Below are positions 1 to 7,330 of a DNA stretch of 64,000 nucleotides, piece after piece (positions within the stretch are counted from its first letter, which is position 1; each line of letters starts with the position of its first letter). Both the position numbers and the translations under genes were made by a program. The notes under the pieces were generated by a model. The model was given only the letters and a program-made list of their open reading frames with translations, made no database searches and was not told the DNA's origin. The stretch is from contig JAFGBS010000028.1 of assembly GCA_016933055.1 (NCBI GenBank), forward strand, positions 124,001 through 188,000, written 5' to 3'. The stretch is from Promethearchaeota archaeon (GTDB taxonomy: Archaea > Asgardarchaeota > Lokiarchaeia > Sigyniarchaeales > Promethearchaeaceae).

Positions 1-415
1 CATGGGATATCATGGTGTTTAGAACTCTCAGATCATTGGATGCAAGCGCGATTAAATCACCTGTACGGACCCGGTCATGATATCGAAGAGGTTTATTTTG
101 CACTGAATCAAAAAACTCACGTCGAATTCTCTGTTCCGTTTTACTTCCAAGATTATGTCCGAGCATCCAAATTCCGTATTCCGTGAAATTTCTCAGAAGA
201 TATAATCCTAGGAGCGTTAATATAATAATTAATACATTACCACTAAATTCTGGATCCAAAATTCCATCAATCAAAGTCCCAATTCTCACTGGTATAATTG
301 TACGGGTTAAGGTTACCAGAACGATTCCGATAAGATTAAGAATAAATTGAACTGGATAATGAAGCATATGTTTCATAAGCCATTTGATATAGGATGAATT
401 CGTGCTTTTTTTCAT
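1..415 (-). CDS. ABC exporter, N-terminal transmembrane domain (partial, runs off window)
   Basis: This is the first 138 codons of a minus-strand gene that continues beyond base 1. The start is the ATG at 413-415; an in-frame stop lies about 15 codons upstream, so a longer N-terminus is excluded. The visible part has a basic N-terminus, a hydrophobic helix (PVQFILNLIGIVLVTL), a second helix (VLIIILTLLGLYLL) and the stretch RTGDLIALASND. That stretch is typical of the first intracellular loop of type IV (MsbA/MdlB-like) ABC exporters, where RTGDLISR.TND is usual. The nucleotide-binding domain is outside the window. The substrate cannot be inferred. It is inferred to be an inner-membrane half transporter. 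Confidence 0.8.
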   Translation of the reverse strand, partial: MKKSTNSSYIKWLMKHMLHYPVQFILNLIGIVLVTLTRTIIPVRIGTLIDGILDPEFSGNVLIIILTLLGLYLLRNFTEYGIWMLGHNLGSKTEQRIRREFFDSVQNKPLRYHDRVRTGDLIALASNDLRVLNTMISH

Positions 416-661
416 ACTCTTCCAGCCAATCGGACAATTGAATTTTTTCTGGATTAATCATTAATTTCCTCGTTCTTAAGGGATTCTATGAATCCTAATT
501 ACATTTTATTAAAAAAAGAGAATTGAATTATGGAGAGTGAAGAAAGATACATCCTCATCAATTCCTAAGTATAGATTTAAGAAATGAGTCTCAAAAAATT
601 CGTGAAATCTTTATTTTACGAAAAATGACATTTTTAATCGAAACTGTAGATTCACAAAACA

Positions 662-982
662 GTGATTGAATTAAAAATTCTTTACAACTTATATCACAAT
701 ATGGATGCAGACCGTAAAAGAAGATACCGAGAAAAGATTGCATACATCATCGAAAATATGGAAAATCTTCCTGAAGCGACTAACTCGGTCAAAAAGAAAG
801 CAATCTTTTATGATCTCCACACAAGTATAGAAGCTTGCTTAACTTTATTATCAATGATTGCGAAAGATTTAGGAATGGGAGTTAAAGATGATCGTACAAA
901 TATCCATCGTATAGTTGAAAATCGGAATCTTAACAAAGAATTAGAGGAGGAGCTTTGTGTTATGCTGAGTTGTGTAAAATAG
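662..982 (+). CDS. Truncated HepT-like (DUF86/HEPN) protein
   Basis: A 106-residue protein read from a GTG start. Residues about 48-103 match the HepT/DUF86 helical core: a YDLHTSIEACLTLLSMIAKDLG helix pair, then a linker, then an ENRNLNKELEEELCVML helix. In HepT toxins this last helix leads directly into the catalytic HEPN motif, RN..(I/V)H. Here the protein stops right after VMLSCVK, so the RxxxxH residues and the terminal Tyr are missing. No MNT-type nucleotidyltransferase antitoxin gene is adjacent. I read it as a catalytically dead, C-terminally truncated HepT relic, possibly still folding as a dimer. The start codon is uncertain. The family match is by pattern only. Confidence 0.5.
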   Translation: MIELKILYNLYHNMDADRKRRYREKIAYIIENMENLPEATNSVKKKAIFYDLHTSIEACLTLLSMIAKDLGMGVKDDRTNIHRIVENRNLNKELEEELCVMLSCVK

Positions 983-1010
983 AGAGAAAAAAGAAAAGTT
1001 GTATTTAAAA

Positions 1011-1227
1011 TTAGAATCCACGCTTTTTCTTACGGAGCAGGAAGAATGCTGCAACTCTACCGATAATAACTGCTAAACCTACTGCTCCTACTGTATAGTA
1101 CCACGTCCAAACAAAACTAATCACGTCCAATCACGTCTAATCCTAAAGCCCAGAAAGTTCCCCCGATGTTTTTTCTCGGAAGTTTGACGGAATATAACTG
1201 CCGTATTACATACGTACGTTTACTCAC
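1011..1227 (-). pseudogene. Decayed C-terminal tail of a membrane-anchored protein, broken by a 10-bp tandem duplication
   Basis: Reading the minus strand from a GTG at 1225-1227 gives a short coding-like stretch containing LPRKNIGGTFWALGLD. It then goes out of frame at a 10-bp tandem duplication (TCACGTCCAA at 1121-1130 and TCACGTCTAA at 1131-1140). If one copy is removed, the frame continues through a hydrophobic helix (TVGAVGLAVIIGRVAAFFLL) into a basic end, RKKRGF, and a TAA at 1011-1013. That is the look of a C-terminal membrane anchor. The upstream part overlaps repeat A, whose second copy at 5.1 kb also has a related minus-strand reading. I infer a gene remnant; the parent family is unknown. 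Confidence 0.4.
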
Positions 1228-1250
1228 TCACTGGATAGGGTAGAATAGAT
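1141..1250 (+). repeat. Dispersed repeat A, copy 1
   Basis: About 110 bp that align by eye with 5062-5170 in the same orientation. The shared blocks include a TAAA-CCCA start, TTTTCTCGRAAGT in the middle, and a well-conserved right end, TAGGGTAGAATAGAT. The right end lies outside the decayed reading frame at 1011-1227, so the similarity is not only protein-driven. The 983-1295 interval otherwise holds only that remnant. Role unknown. Confidence 0.55.
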
Positions 1251-1295
1251 GTTGAATTGCAAAAAAAAATAAAAATAGATTTGATTTTTAATAAC

Positions 1296-3275
1296 TTACA
1301 AAGGTACAGGATACATTAAATATCCACCGACAAGTAGCCATGTAGCAATTGCAGGAATTATAAACGAACCTAACCAGATTTTTCCTGTCTTTCGATAGAA
1401 TATGATCAAGATTAAGTAAAATCCAGCTGCAAAAGGAACCGTAGCCCATAGTTGTAATACATTCATTGGTGCAAATGCCCAATTATTTAACCAAGGTCCT
1501 GTTAGACCGAGATACATAGGTACATATTGCAAGAGATTTGTAAGGATTAATCCACTTAGCATCACAATACAGATTTTTATCCACCAGATGAATATTGTTT
1601 TTGCTTCGGTTTCGTACTCTTTCTGTCTCATCATTCCGAACATCCAAATACCTGCGTTAAAGATGAAGAACAACAAGAGACCTGGGTAGTATAATATGAA
1701 CTCCAAGGCTCGTGCCCATGTCAGAACTTTCAATCCTGCCCATGGTCCACGAATTTCTACATTCAAGAAAGAGGCTCCATAGGTAACCAGGTACATATAT
1801 CCGATTAGGGATAATGCGATCAACAATGTTTTTCCAAAAACTTTCCATCCTTTCGGTTTAGCTTGCCCCTCTGCTAATTCATCATCAGGAATTTTGTAAC
1901 TTGCACCTAGTTCGTAGAATCCTACCCGTTTAGGACGATAGATGAATGTCCAAAAAACCAGAACTATCAACATCATCAACCCTGCATTTACAACATAGAA
2001 TGCTAGGAAACTATTTCCAATCATACTTGTATAGATTCGGATACCTCGGCTCCAGAAGAATTCCCCGATCATCCAACCATCAAATACCCATGTTGCAACA
2101 TCATTAGCTTGATCTGGGTAGAAATATTCTGTGTTGAAGACATATGTCACAAAGCCGATAGATGCATTTACTATTCCGAATATCCACCATGCTCCAGTTT
2201 TTGGAGCATAAGATTCACGATACTTTGGCATTGGTTTTGCTACTTCTTTAAAGAATTTAATGTTCATCAACAGAAACGCTAAAGGCACAATTGAGAAGAT
2301 TAAAGCAGCCATTGAGATGATACCTGCTAGATCTGCTAACCAATATATAGTATTGCCCATATTTATTGATTCATAGGCTTGTTCTTCAGTGTAACCGCTA
2401 AGAGATTGCAGGAAGAATGCCGTAATTGCAACAGTCGATTTACGACTGTGAGTTTGTCCGGGATGTGTTTTCTTAAGCATCTCCACTCTTGTTGCACCAC
2501 TATTGAAAGTACCATAAGTTTCACCATATTCAGCATCGGATATTCCTAAAAATGAATTCAATGCGTCTAATCCATTTTGAACATGCTGGTCAATGGTTAT
2601 ATTTGCATCTCTAAAGAATTCTTCACCCCAACTAGCAACATGGAGGATATCCAAATTCGGATTAATAGCGCGTGCTATTTGATAAAAACTAATACCAAAT
2701 GCAATTGTGGAACCGGGAACTTCAAAACCAAACGCAATCGGTGCAATAGCTTTAATAGTAGGATCAGCTAAGGCAATCGTATATGTATTGATTGCACCAA
2801 AACTATGCCCAGTCACACCTATATTAGTTTCATCTACAAAATCGAGAGCTTTAAGATAGGCTAGTGCTGCGAAAGGCGTGGGATTAGAAGTAGAGCGATT
2901 TACATTATCCGAGTCCCCGTGATTGAGAACATCTACGGCTAATACAGCAATCCCTCGCTTAGATAGTTCTATAGAATGGGGTCTTTGAACATCTTTATCA
3001 TTATTGTATCCGTGAATAGCTAAAACACCTGGAACGGGGGTAGAGGAGGATGCACCTACTGGTTTATATAATTTCGCAACAACTGTGCCATTCTCGTCTG
3101 GGAAGGAAGGATCATAATCCTCAAATTCTACAATACTAACATCAACAGTCCACCAGTTGCTTTGCACTCCGGACTCAACAACGAAACCTGCAACTGTCAA
3201 GAAGAATAACACTCCGAATACAATCGCAGTTTTTGTAGTTTTTTCCATGATAATCAACTTATTTTTTATCAGCAA
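1296..3275 (-). CDS. Alpha/beta hydrolase fused to a multi-spanning membrane domain
   Basis: 659 residues. One N-terminal hydrophobic helix (about 17-34) precedes an extracytoplasmic alpha/beta-hydrolase domain with the oxyanion segment AIHGY (86-90), the nucleophile elbow GHSFG (156-160, Ser158), and a histidine-rich segment near residue 275-282 that could supply the catalytic His. From about residue 310 to the end there are roughly seven or eight hydrophobic segments, so the C-terminal half is polytopic. The fold resembles dienelactone hydrolase/acyl-peptidase-type esterases; the substrate is unknown. An alternative ATG gives a start at residue 10 (3248). A TATA-like box at 3306-3314 on the same strand fits a nearly leaderless start at 3275. 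It is isolated from other genes and flanked by repeats A and B. Confidence 0.75.
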   Translation of the reverse strand: MLIKNKLIIMEKTTKTAIVFGVLFFLTVAGFVVESGVQSNWWTVDVSIVEFEDYDPSFPDENGTVVAKLYKPVGASSSTPVPGVLAIHGYNNDKDVQRPHSIELSKRGIAVLAVDVLNHGDSDNVNRSTSNPTPFAALAYLKALDFVDETNIGVTGHSFGAINTYTIALADPTIKAIAPIAFGFEVPGSTIAFGISFYQIARAINPNLDILHVASWGEEFFRDANITIDQHVQNGLDALNSFLGISDAEYGETYGTFNSGATRVEMLKKTHPGQTHSRKSTVAITAFFLQSLSGYTEEQAYESINMGNTIYWLADLAGIISMAALIFSIVPLAFLLMNIKFFKEVAKPMPKYRESYAPKTGAWWIFGIVNASIGFVTYVFNTEYFYPDQANDVATWVFDGWMIGEFFWSRGIRIYTSMIGNSFLAFYVVNAGLMMLIVLVFWTFIYRPKRVGFYELGASYKIPDDELAEGQAKPKGWKVFGKTLLIALSLIGYMYLVTYGASFLNVEIRGPWAGLKVLTWARALEFILYYPGLLLFFIFNAGIWMFGMMRQKEYETEAKTIFIWWIKICIVMLSGLILTNLLQYVPMYLGLTGPWLNNWAFAPMNVLQLWATVPFAAGFYLILIIFYRKTGKIWLGSFIIPAIATWLLVGGYLMYPVPL

Positions 3276-3305
3276 ATTTTCTGCTGTGGAAATCTTCTCT
3301 AAAAG

Positions 3306-3314
3306 ATATATAAA
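3306..3314 (-). promoter_or_regulatory. TATA-like box for the membrane hydrolase
   Basis: On the minus strand the sequence reads TTTATATAT, ending about 30 nt before the ATG at 3275. This is the expected archaeal TATA-to-start distance for a leaderless or short-leader mRNA. No Shine-Dalgarno is visible before either candidate start. Confidence 0.45.
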
Positions 3315-3429
3315 TGTTGTTCAGTAAAATTATAGAGAACGAAGAGTCAGAATCGATTTCATAAAAGTCTTGATAGTATTTTGACTAATTAAAAATTCTG
3401 CCACCTTTTCCAAACACCTTTCTACACAG

Positions 3430-3710
3430 TACATAGTACTTAAGTACGAACCTCTGTCCATTTGCCCATTTTAACGGATTGTAGATATAGATTCCTATAG
3501 CCTCATGCTACGCATTCGGCTTTTGTTTTAGAATGCTTATCCTCCCTCTAACCCGCACCAAGGACATCTGCTATATACATCTGAACGGGTATTTAGATGC
3601 AATAGATTTCCAAATTGGTTTTATAGTATCAATTCGGTGTAATTTTATGATAATTTTACGTAAATGGGTCAGTAGATTTATCGGATATACCCGTATAGAT
3701 GTTGACTAAT
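3430..3710 (-). repeat. Dispersed repeat B, copy 1 (inverted)
   Basis: About 280 bp whose minus strand aligns with 6166-6450 and, more weakly, with 4701-4915 on the plus strand. Shared landmarks in order are: TCAACATYTATACGGGT, then WATCATAAAA, then AAATACCC..CAGATGTA, then GTCCTYGGTGC, then GGGAGGAT, then AAAGCCGAAT, then ATGAGGCT. The block at 3499-3521 is a short hairpin: AGCC/GGCT and ATGC/GCAT stems separated by tandem GA mismatches around a GTA loop. It lies in the 3276-3856 gap between the hydrolase and the EFR1 gene, where nothing else was recognised. Confidence 0.6.
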
Positions 3711-3856
3711 AAAAAACGTATTATATTCAAATTACGGAATCCTATTCTACCTCACCAAGTATTTACAGCATGTTCGGTTATTGACCTTAATCTTGCAGAA
3801 GAGCTTAGAAAAAAATTTATGGGCTTTTGGACAATTAATAGCGTGAGGAGTATCAA

Positions 3857-4690
3857 GTGAACATATCAATATATTATTTTTCGGGAACAGGTTCCACGTG
3901 GTGGGTTGTTCAACAATTCAAATCGATTGCAGAAAAACGCAATCATCGAGTCATTTTAACCAATATTGAACATGTCGCCAAAATTGAGGGAAATATAGAC
4001 GAAATCGATGTTTTAGGATTTGCATACCCAATTTATGGTTCGGATATCCCCCAAATCATGAAAGAATTCTTAGACAGATTCAATTCGAATGTAACGGTAA
4101 GAGTGAGGATCCCTGTCCTCGTGTTAACCTCCATGCTATACTTCTCTGGGGATGGAGCCTTGTTACCTCGAAAATATCTTGATAAAAATATGTTTAAAGT
4201 ACTATGGTCTAAGAATATTTCCTTAACCTCGAATATTAGCATACCATTCTTTCGTGTAAATGCTGTTAGTCAAGAAAAGTTAGACAAACGGATGGAAAAA
4301 GCAAAAATCGCGCTCGTAAAACTTATTGAAGATATCGAACTAGGTAAACCAAGACTACGGATCCAATGGGGGATATTTGGATGGTTTTTAAGCTGGATCC
4401 AACGCATATTTGAACGAGGCATGGGTTTTATGATACGTTTTTCAGCAGATTCCGAAAGATGTATTAAATGCTTGAAATGCGTAAAGGAATGTCCAACTGA
4501 AAACATCCATTACGACAAGATTTCAGAAAAAATACTCTATGGGAATAATTGTACATGGTGTATGAGGTGCTATAATCGTTGCCCAACACAGGCGGTATTA
4601 GTAAGAGGCAAATATTGTGATCCCGAGAGGTATGTGAGACTAAAGTCTTTTTCTAAAGATTTTGAGATAATTCTACCCAATAGATTGTAA
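3857..4690 (+). CDS. EFR1-type flavodoxin-ferredoxin fusion protein
   Basis: 277 residues with a GTG start preceded by a good Shine-Dalgarno (GAGGAG about 7 nt upstream). Residues 1-160 form a flavodoxin-like domain with the FMN phosphate loop SGTGST (9-14). The C-terminal part carries two [4Fe-4S] motifs of the CxxCxxCxxxCP type: Cys202, 205, 208, 212 and Cys232, 235, 238, 242. Between them is a hydrophobic/amphipathic stretch (about 171-194) that might contact a membrane. Proteins of this layout (EFR1 family) pass electrons between ferredoxin and flavin partners; the partner is unknown. It stands alone, flanked by repeats B1 and B2. Confidence 0.85.
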   Translation: MNISIYYFSGTGSTWWVVQQFKSIAEKRNHRVILTNIEHVAKIEGNIDEIDVLGFAYPIYGSDIPQIMKEFLDRFNSNVTVRVRIPVLVLTSMLYFSGDGALLPRKYLDKNMFKVLWSKNISLTSNISIPFFRVNAVSQEKLDKRMEKAKIALVKLIEDIELGKPRLRIQWGIFGWFLSWIQRIFERGMGFMIRFSADSERCIKCLKCVKECPTENIHYDKISEKILYGNNCTWCMRCYNRCPTQAVLVRGKYCDPERYVRLKSFSKDFEIILPNRL

Positions 4691-4700
4691 ATATCCATCT

Positions 4701-4915
4701 TTTTGAAAAACTTCAACTTAAAACTATCATAAAACAGCGTGAAACGTAGAAACACGTATTTAAAATCTGTATAGATATAGAATAGGTAACTGTGAAGTGC
4801 CAGCACTTAAGTAAGATATATAATCCAAAGCCAAATGCGTAGCATGAGACATATATGCATAGCATTTGATGGTCCACCAAATTGATGGCACTTCTTACTA
4901 TATACACCTATCCGA
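4701..4915 (+). repeat. Dispersed repeat B, copy 2
   Basis: Diverged copy aligning with B1 and B3. It shares AACTATCATAAAA, a CCAAATGCGTAGCATGAG block (4831-4848; the AATGC..GCAT stem is kept, the outer stem is weakened), and CTTCTTAYKATATAC near the right end. It starts only about 10 bp after the EFR1 stop, so it may also form the 3' untranslated region of that gene. Together with A2 it accounts for most of the 4691-5318 gap. Confidence 0.5.
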
Positions 4916-5061
4916 TGGGATAAATTGGTATCAAGGAATAGATGTTGATTAATAAATTCCTTAATCAAAAGGGATCTTGTTGTATAACCTCGTCACACTA
5001 CGCTACAAGTCTACCTAGATGGTTCAACAGAACAATTGCAGTAGGTCTGCAGCGTTGGAGC

Positions 5062-5170
5062 ACCTAAAACCCAAAAAATTTCCAAGGTGTATTTTCTCGA
5101 AAGTCTGGTGTAATACAACGATTATATTAAGTTCAAACGTTTCCTTATTCACTGCATAGGGTAGAATAGA
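5062..5170 (+). repeat. Dispersed repeat A, copy 2
   Basis: Partner of 1141-1250. On the minus strand it contains an open stretch giving LSRKYTLEIFWVLG, which parallels LPRKNIGGTFWALG in copy 1. Repeat A may therefore descend from a protein-coding tail, although the best-conserved bases (ATAGGGTAGAATAGAT at the right end) are outside that reading. No transmembrane tail follows here. Confidence 0.5.
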
Positions 5171-5318
5171 TTTGATTAAATAAAACATGTTGTTTACCTC
5201 ATATTTAGAAGTTTTTCATCCTCCATCGTAAAAAGTAGGATTGCTAAAAGATGGATTCCCAATTTTTCAATACTAATCATAGTAAACTATTATTCATATA
5301 ATAAATGAGGAAAATACA

Positions 5319-5891
5319 ATGTTGCTGCAAATTCCATCATGGTTAGAATTTATCTGGGACCAGTTTAATCTCTTCTTAGATTGGTATGTTGCATTAGATA
5401 TTTCAGCCCAGATTTTGGTAGGAATCTTAATTTTTATGGGTTTGATTGCTGTCACCCAGATTATCAAAGGTGTAATTTGGATCACTAAAGAATCAGTGAA
5501 AGCATCACTGTTAATCACTTTCATTATCTTATACCTTATCTTCGCAGGATTCAAAATGGCAATTGTTGCTATTGTAAATGTGAAAACGGTAGATAATGAA
5601 TGGAAACATGTGGTTGATAACATCAAATGGCTTGTAGATCGGTTTTATCCCGAGAAAAAGAAGCATAAAAAACAAGAACCTATTATTATTCAAGAGCAAC
5701 CCGAACCCGTTCAACCACCACAAATCTACGTTATTAAGGAGCGGGAATCTGTTAAAATTGAAGAAAAAAAACCGAAACCAGAATACTGTCACAATTGCGG
5801 ATCACCTTTTAGCTTAAAGATGTTTGAAATGCTACATGAAAAAGGATTTGCATTCTGTGACCAATGTGGGGCAAAATATACTGCGGAATAG
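5319..5891 (+). CDS. Two-TM membrane protein with C-terminal zinc ribbon
   Basis: 190 residues; the start is set by an ATG about 8 nt after GAGG. Two hydrophobic helices (about 29-49 and 62-88) are followed by a charged, Pro/Glu/Lys-rich linker (about 112-155) and a C-terminal zinc ribbon with CxxC pairs at Cys157/160 and Cys180/183. The likely topology is a membrane anchor displaying a cytosolic zinc ribbon. No enzymatic motif is present. Similar TM plus zinc-ribbon small proteins recur in this window (16260-16838 and 47796-49325). Function unknown. Confidence 0.65.
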   Translation: MLLQIPSWLEFIWDQFNLFLDWYVALDISAQILVGILIFMGLIAVTQIIKGVIWITKESVKASLLITFIILYLIFAGFKMAIVAIVNVKTVDNEWKHVVDNIKWLVDRFYPEKKKHKKQEPIIIQEQPEPVQPPQIYVIKERESVKIEEKKPKPEYCHNCGSPFSLKMFEMLHEKGFAFCDQCGAKYTAE

Positions 5892-5957
5892 ATGTGTTTT
5901 ATTTTTCATCTTTCCATCAATGAACATGTATCCTACATCCTACATGCTATTTTAAGC

Positions 5958-6168
5958 TCTATCTGTTATACTATTCCATATTTGGTCTCATTCTATGGTA
6001 AAACGTTACCCAAATGTGATGACCGCAGAAATACCCATGGGGTACCTAATATACAATTTCATGGGTTATAGGCAATCCCTACGCTAAAAAAACCTTTCCC
6101 GCGCTCTTTACGGATCGGCTTTTAGCGTAGTTCGTAATATATGGGGTAGTGGGTACAAAATTGGGTAA
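5958..6168 (+). repeat. Structured dispersed repeat C, copy 1
   Basis: About 210 bp matching 14612-14831 in the same orientation. It contains two conserved hairpins: ACCCATG (6033-6039) with CATGGGT (6060-6066), and an 11-bp perfect stem, CTACGCTAAAA (6079-6089) with TTTTAGCGTAG (6120-6130). An outer pairing GTTACCCAA (6005-6013) with TTGGGTAA (6161-6168) could close the whole element. It lies about 400 bp upstream of the adenosyltransferase gene and merges on its right with repeat B3. It could be a structured RNA or a MITE-like element; no transposase is visible. Confidence 0.6.
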
Positions 6169-6450
6169 TCAACATTTATACGGGTCTATCCATCAAAAAT
6201 TGAAGTCCTTTAACAGCAAACTATCATAAAAAACCGTCAAATGTATAAACCAGAATCAATTTACGAATCTACACCACTTTAATACCCATACAGATGTAGA
6301 ATAGATCGGTCCTCGGTGCAGGAACGTGGGAGGATGTCAAAAGCCGAATACGTAGTAGAAACATGAGGCTTATTCATGTTAGTATGAATCTACAATCACC
6401 TATCATAGACAGGCAAATTGACAGAACTTCTTATGATATACCCCCTATTC
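6166..6450 (+). repeat. Dispersed repeat B, copy 3
   Basis: The best match to B1 on the opposite strand. It shares AATCAACATTTATACGGGT, AACTATCATAAAA, AATACCCATACAGATGTA, GTCCTCGGTGC, GGGAGGAT, AAAGCCGAATACGTAG and ACATGAGGCT. The hairpin loop is enlarged relative to B1. The rest of the 5892-6573 gap is repeat C1 and the adenosyltransferase promoter. Confidence 0.6.
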
Positions 6451-6536
6451 ACCTAACGTAACATTTTTGGGTATCACGGGATAAATTTTTACTGCCCAAA
6501 AAGGAATTAAATCCATAAACATCACTTTTTCAACGA

Positions 6537-6553
6537 AAATAAATATTAAAAAT
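6537..6553 (+). promoter_or_regulatory. TATA-like promoter of the adenosyltransferase gene
   Basis: A run reading AAATAAATATTAAAAAT is centred about 29 nt before the ATG at 6574. This fits an archaeal TATA box driving a leaderless transcript, and no Shine-Dalgarno is seen before that ATG. Confidence 0.45.
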
Positions 6554-6573
6554 CTGGATAAGATACACTATCC

Positions 6574-7212
6574 ATGCAAAAAGGATTAATGCATTATATT
6601 TATGGAAATGGTCCTGGAAAAACTAGGTCTTCATTTGGTATTGTTATTCGATCCATTGGACACAATCATAAACCCATTATTATTCAATTTCTCAAGCAGA
6701 GCAGTGATTACCCTGAAAATGAACGAGCTTATCTAGAACGCCTCTTAATTGATTTAAACGATCTTTTAGATAAATATAAAATAGAAAATGCACCTTCCAC
6801 ATCCTACCCAAAAGGATTTACATATGGAGAATATTTGGTATTCACAAAACTCTTGAAGGTTCCAGTTATTCAAATTGGTAAACCCACCTTTTTATTACCA
6901 CATCAAAAACCTTCTAAAGAATATTTAACAAAATTTAAATTCGGTATGGAATTAATCGAACGAATTTTAAATAGCGAAGTTTATCATTTGGTAGTATTAG
7001 ATGAGATAAATACCGCTGTAAAAAAGCAGTTGGTAGATTTAAATCAGTTAATTCATTTGTTGAGAAACCGTAGCCCACAAATTGAGGTTATATTGACAGG
7101 TAGGGAAAAAATTCCTGAATTGGTAGAGATTGCAGATTATGTTACTCAAATTGTGGAAGAGAAACATCCTTTTACAAAAGGAATACAAGCCCGAATAGGT
7201 GTTGAGTACTAA
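6574..7212 (+). CDS. cobA: Cob(I)alamin adenosyltransferase, CobA/BtuR type
   Basis: 212 residues. It transfers the 5'-deoxyadenosyl group of ATP to cob(I)alamin, making the coenzyme needed by the mutase encoded next door. It shows the BtuR/CobO-type P-loop near the N-terminus (GNGPGKT, 11-17; the usual form is GNGKGKTT), the Walker-B-like VVLDEINTA, the conserved VILTGR, and the C-terminal signature KHPFTKGIQARIGVEY. The P-loop has Pro where Lys is common and Arg after the Thr, but the core GK-T is kept. The next gene starts about 120 bp downstream; an inverted repeat at 7230-7260 sits between them. The assignment is firm by motifs and context. Confidence 0.9.
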   Translation: MQKGLMHYIYGNGPGKTRSSFGIVIRSIGHNHKPIIIQFLKQSSDYPENERAYLERLLIDLNDLLDKYKIENAPSTSYPKGFTYGEYLVFTKLLKVPVIQIGKPTFLLPHQKPSKEYLTKFKFGMELIERILNSEVYHLVVLDEINTAVKKQLVDLNQLIHLLRNRSPQIEVILTGREKIPELVEIADYVTQIVEEKHPFTKGIQARIGVEY

Positions 7213-7229
7213 TAATTCTCCTTCCCAAG

Positions 7230-7260
7230 TTTAATAAATAGATGATATCCGTTTATTAAA
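7230..7260. promoter_or_regulatory. Inverted repeat between cobA and the mutase gene
   Basis: TTTAATAAA (7230-7238) and TTTATTAAA (7252-7260) are exact reverse complements separated by 13 bp. It is AT-only, so chance is possible. It could be an operator or promoter region of the mutase operon, or a weak terminator of cobA. Confidence 0.3.
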
Positions 7261-7330
7261 TAAATATTAAGTAAAATAAACATCCCTTCATAAACTAATT
7301 GGCATAGAGATTTTAGTGAGGTTGAGATCT

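Noticed and set aside
662..982. Functional HepT-MntA toxin-antitoxin system
   Set aside because: The HEPN catalytic motif is missing and no MNT nucleotidyltransferase gene is next to it.
1288..1482. Short open frames antisense to or out of frame with large genes throughout the window
   Set aside because: They lie within convincing genes, lack family motifs or ribosome sites, and their composition follows the host gene's codon structure; treated as shadows.
4691..5318. tRNA or other known RNA gene in the gene-poor left region
   Set aside because: No cloverleaf with a T-loop GTTCRANNC or a CCA-like acceptor end was found here or in other gaps; no rRNA or CRISPR-like regularly spaced repeats either.
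5958..6573. Cobalamin riboswitch upstream of cobA
   Set aside because: No B12-box-like conserved core was seen. The hairpins there belong to repeat C, which also occurs upstream of transaldolase, so a B12-specific role is not supported.
3276..6573. Insertion sequence or transposon carrying repeats A, B and C
   Set aside because: No transposase fragment, clear terminal inverted repeats or target-site duplications could be identified; reported only as dispersed repeats.
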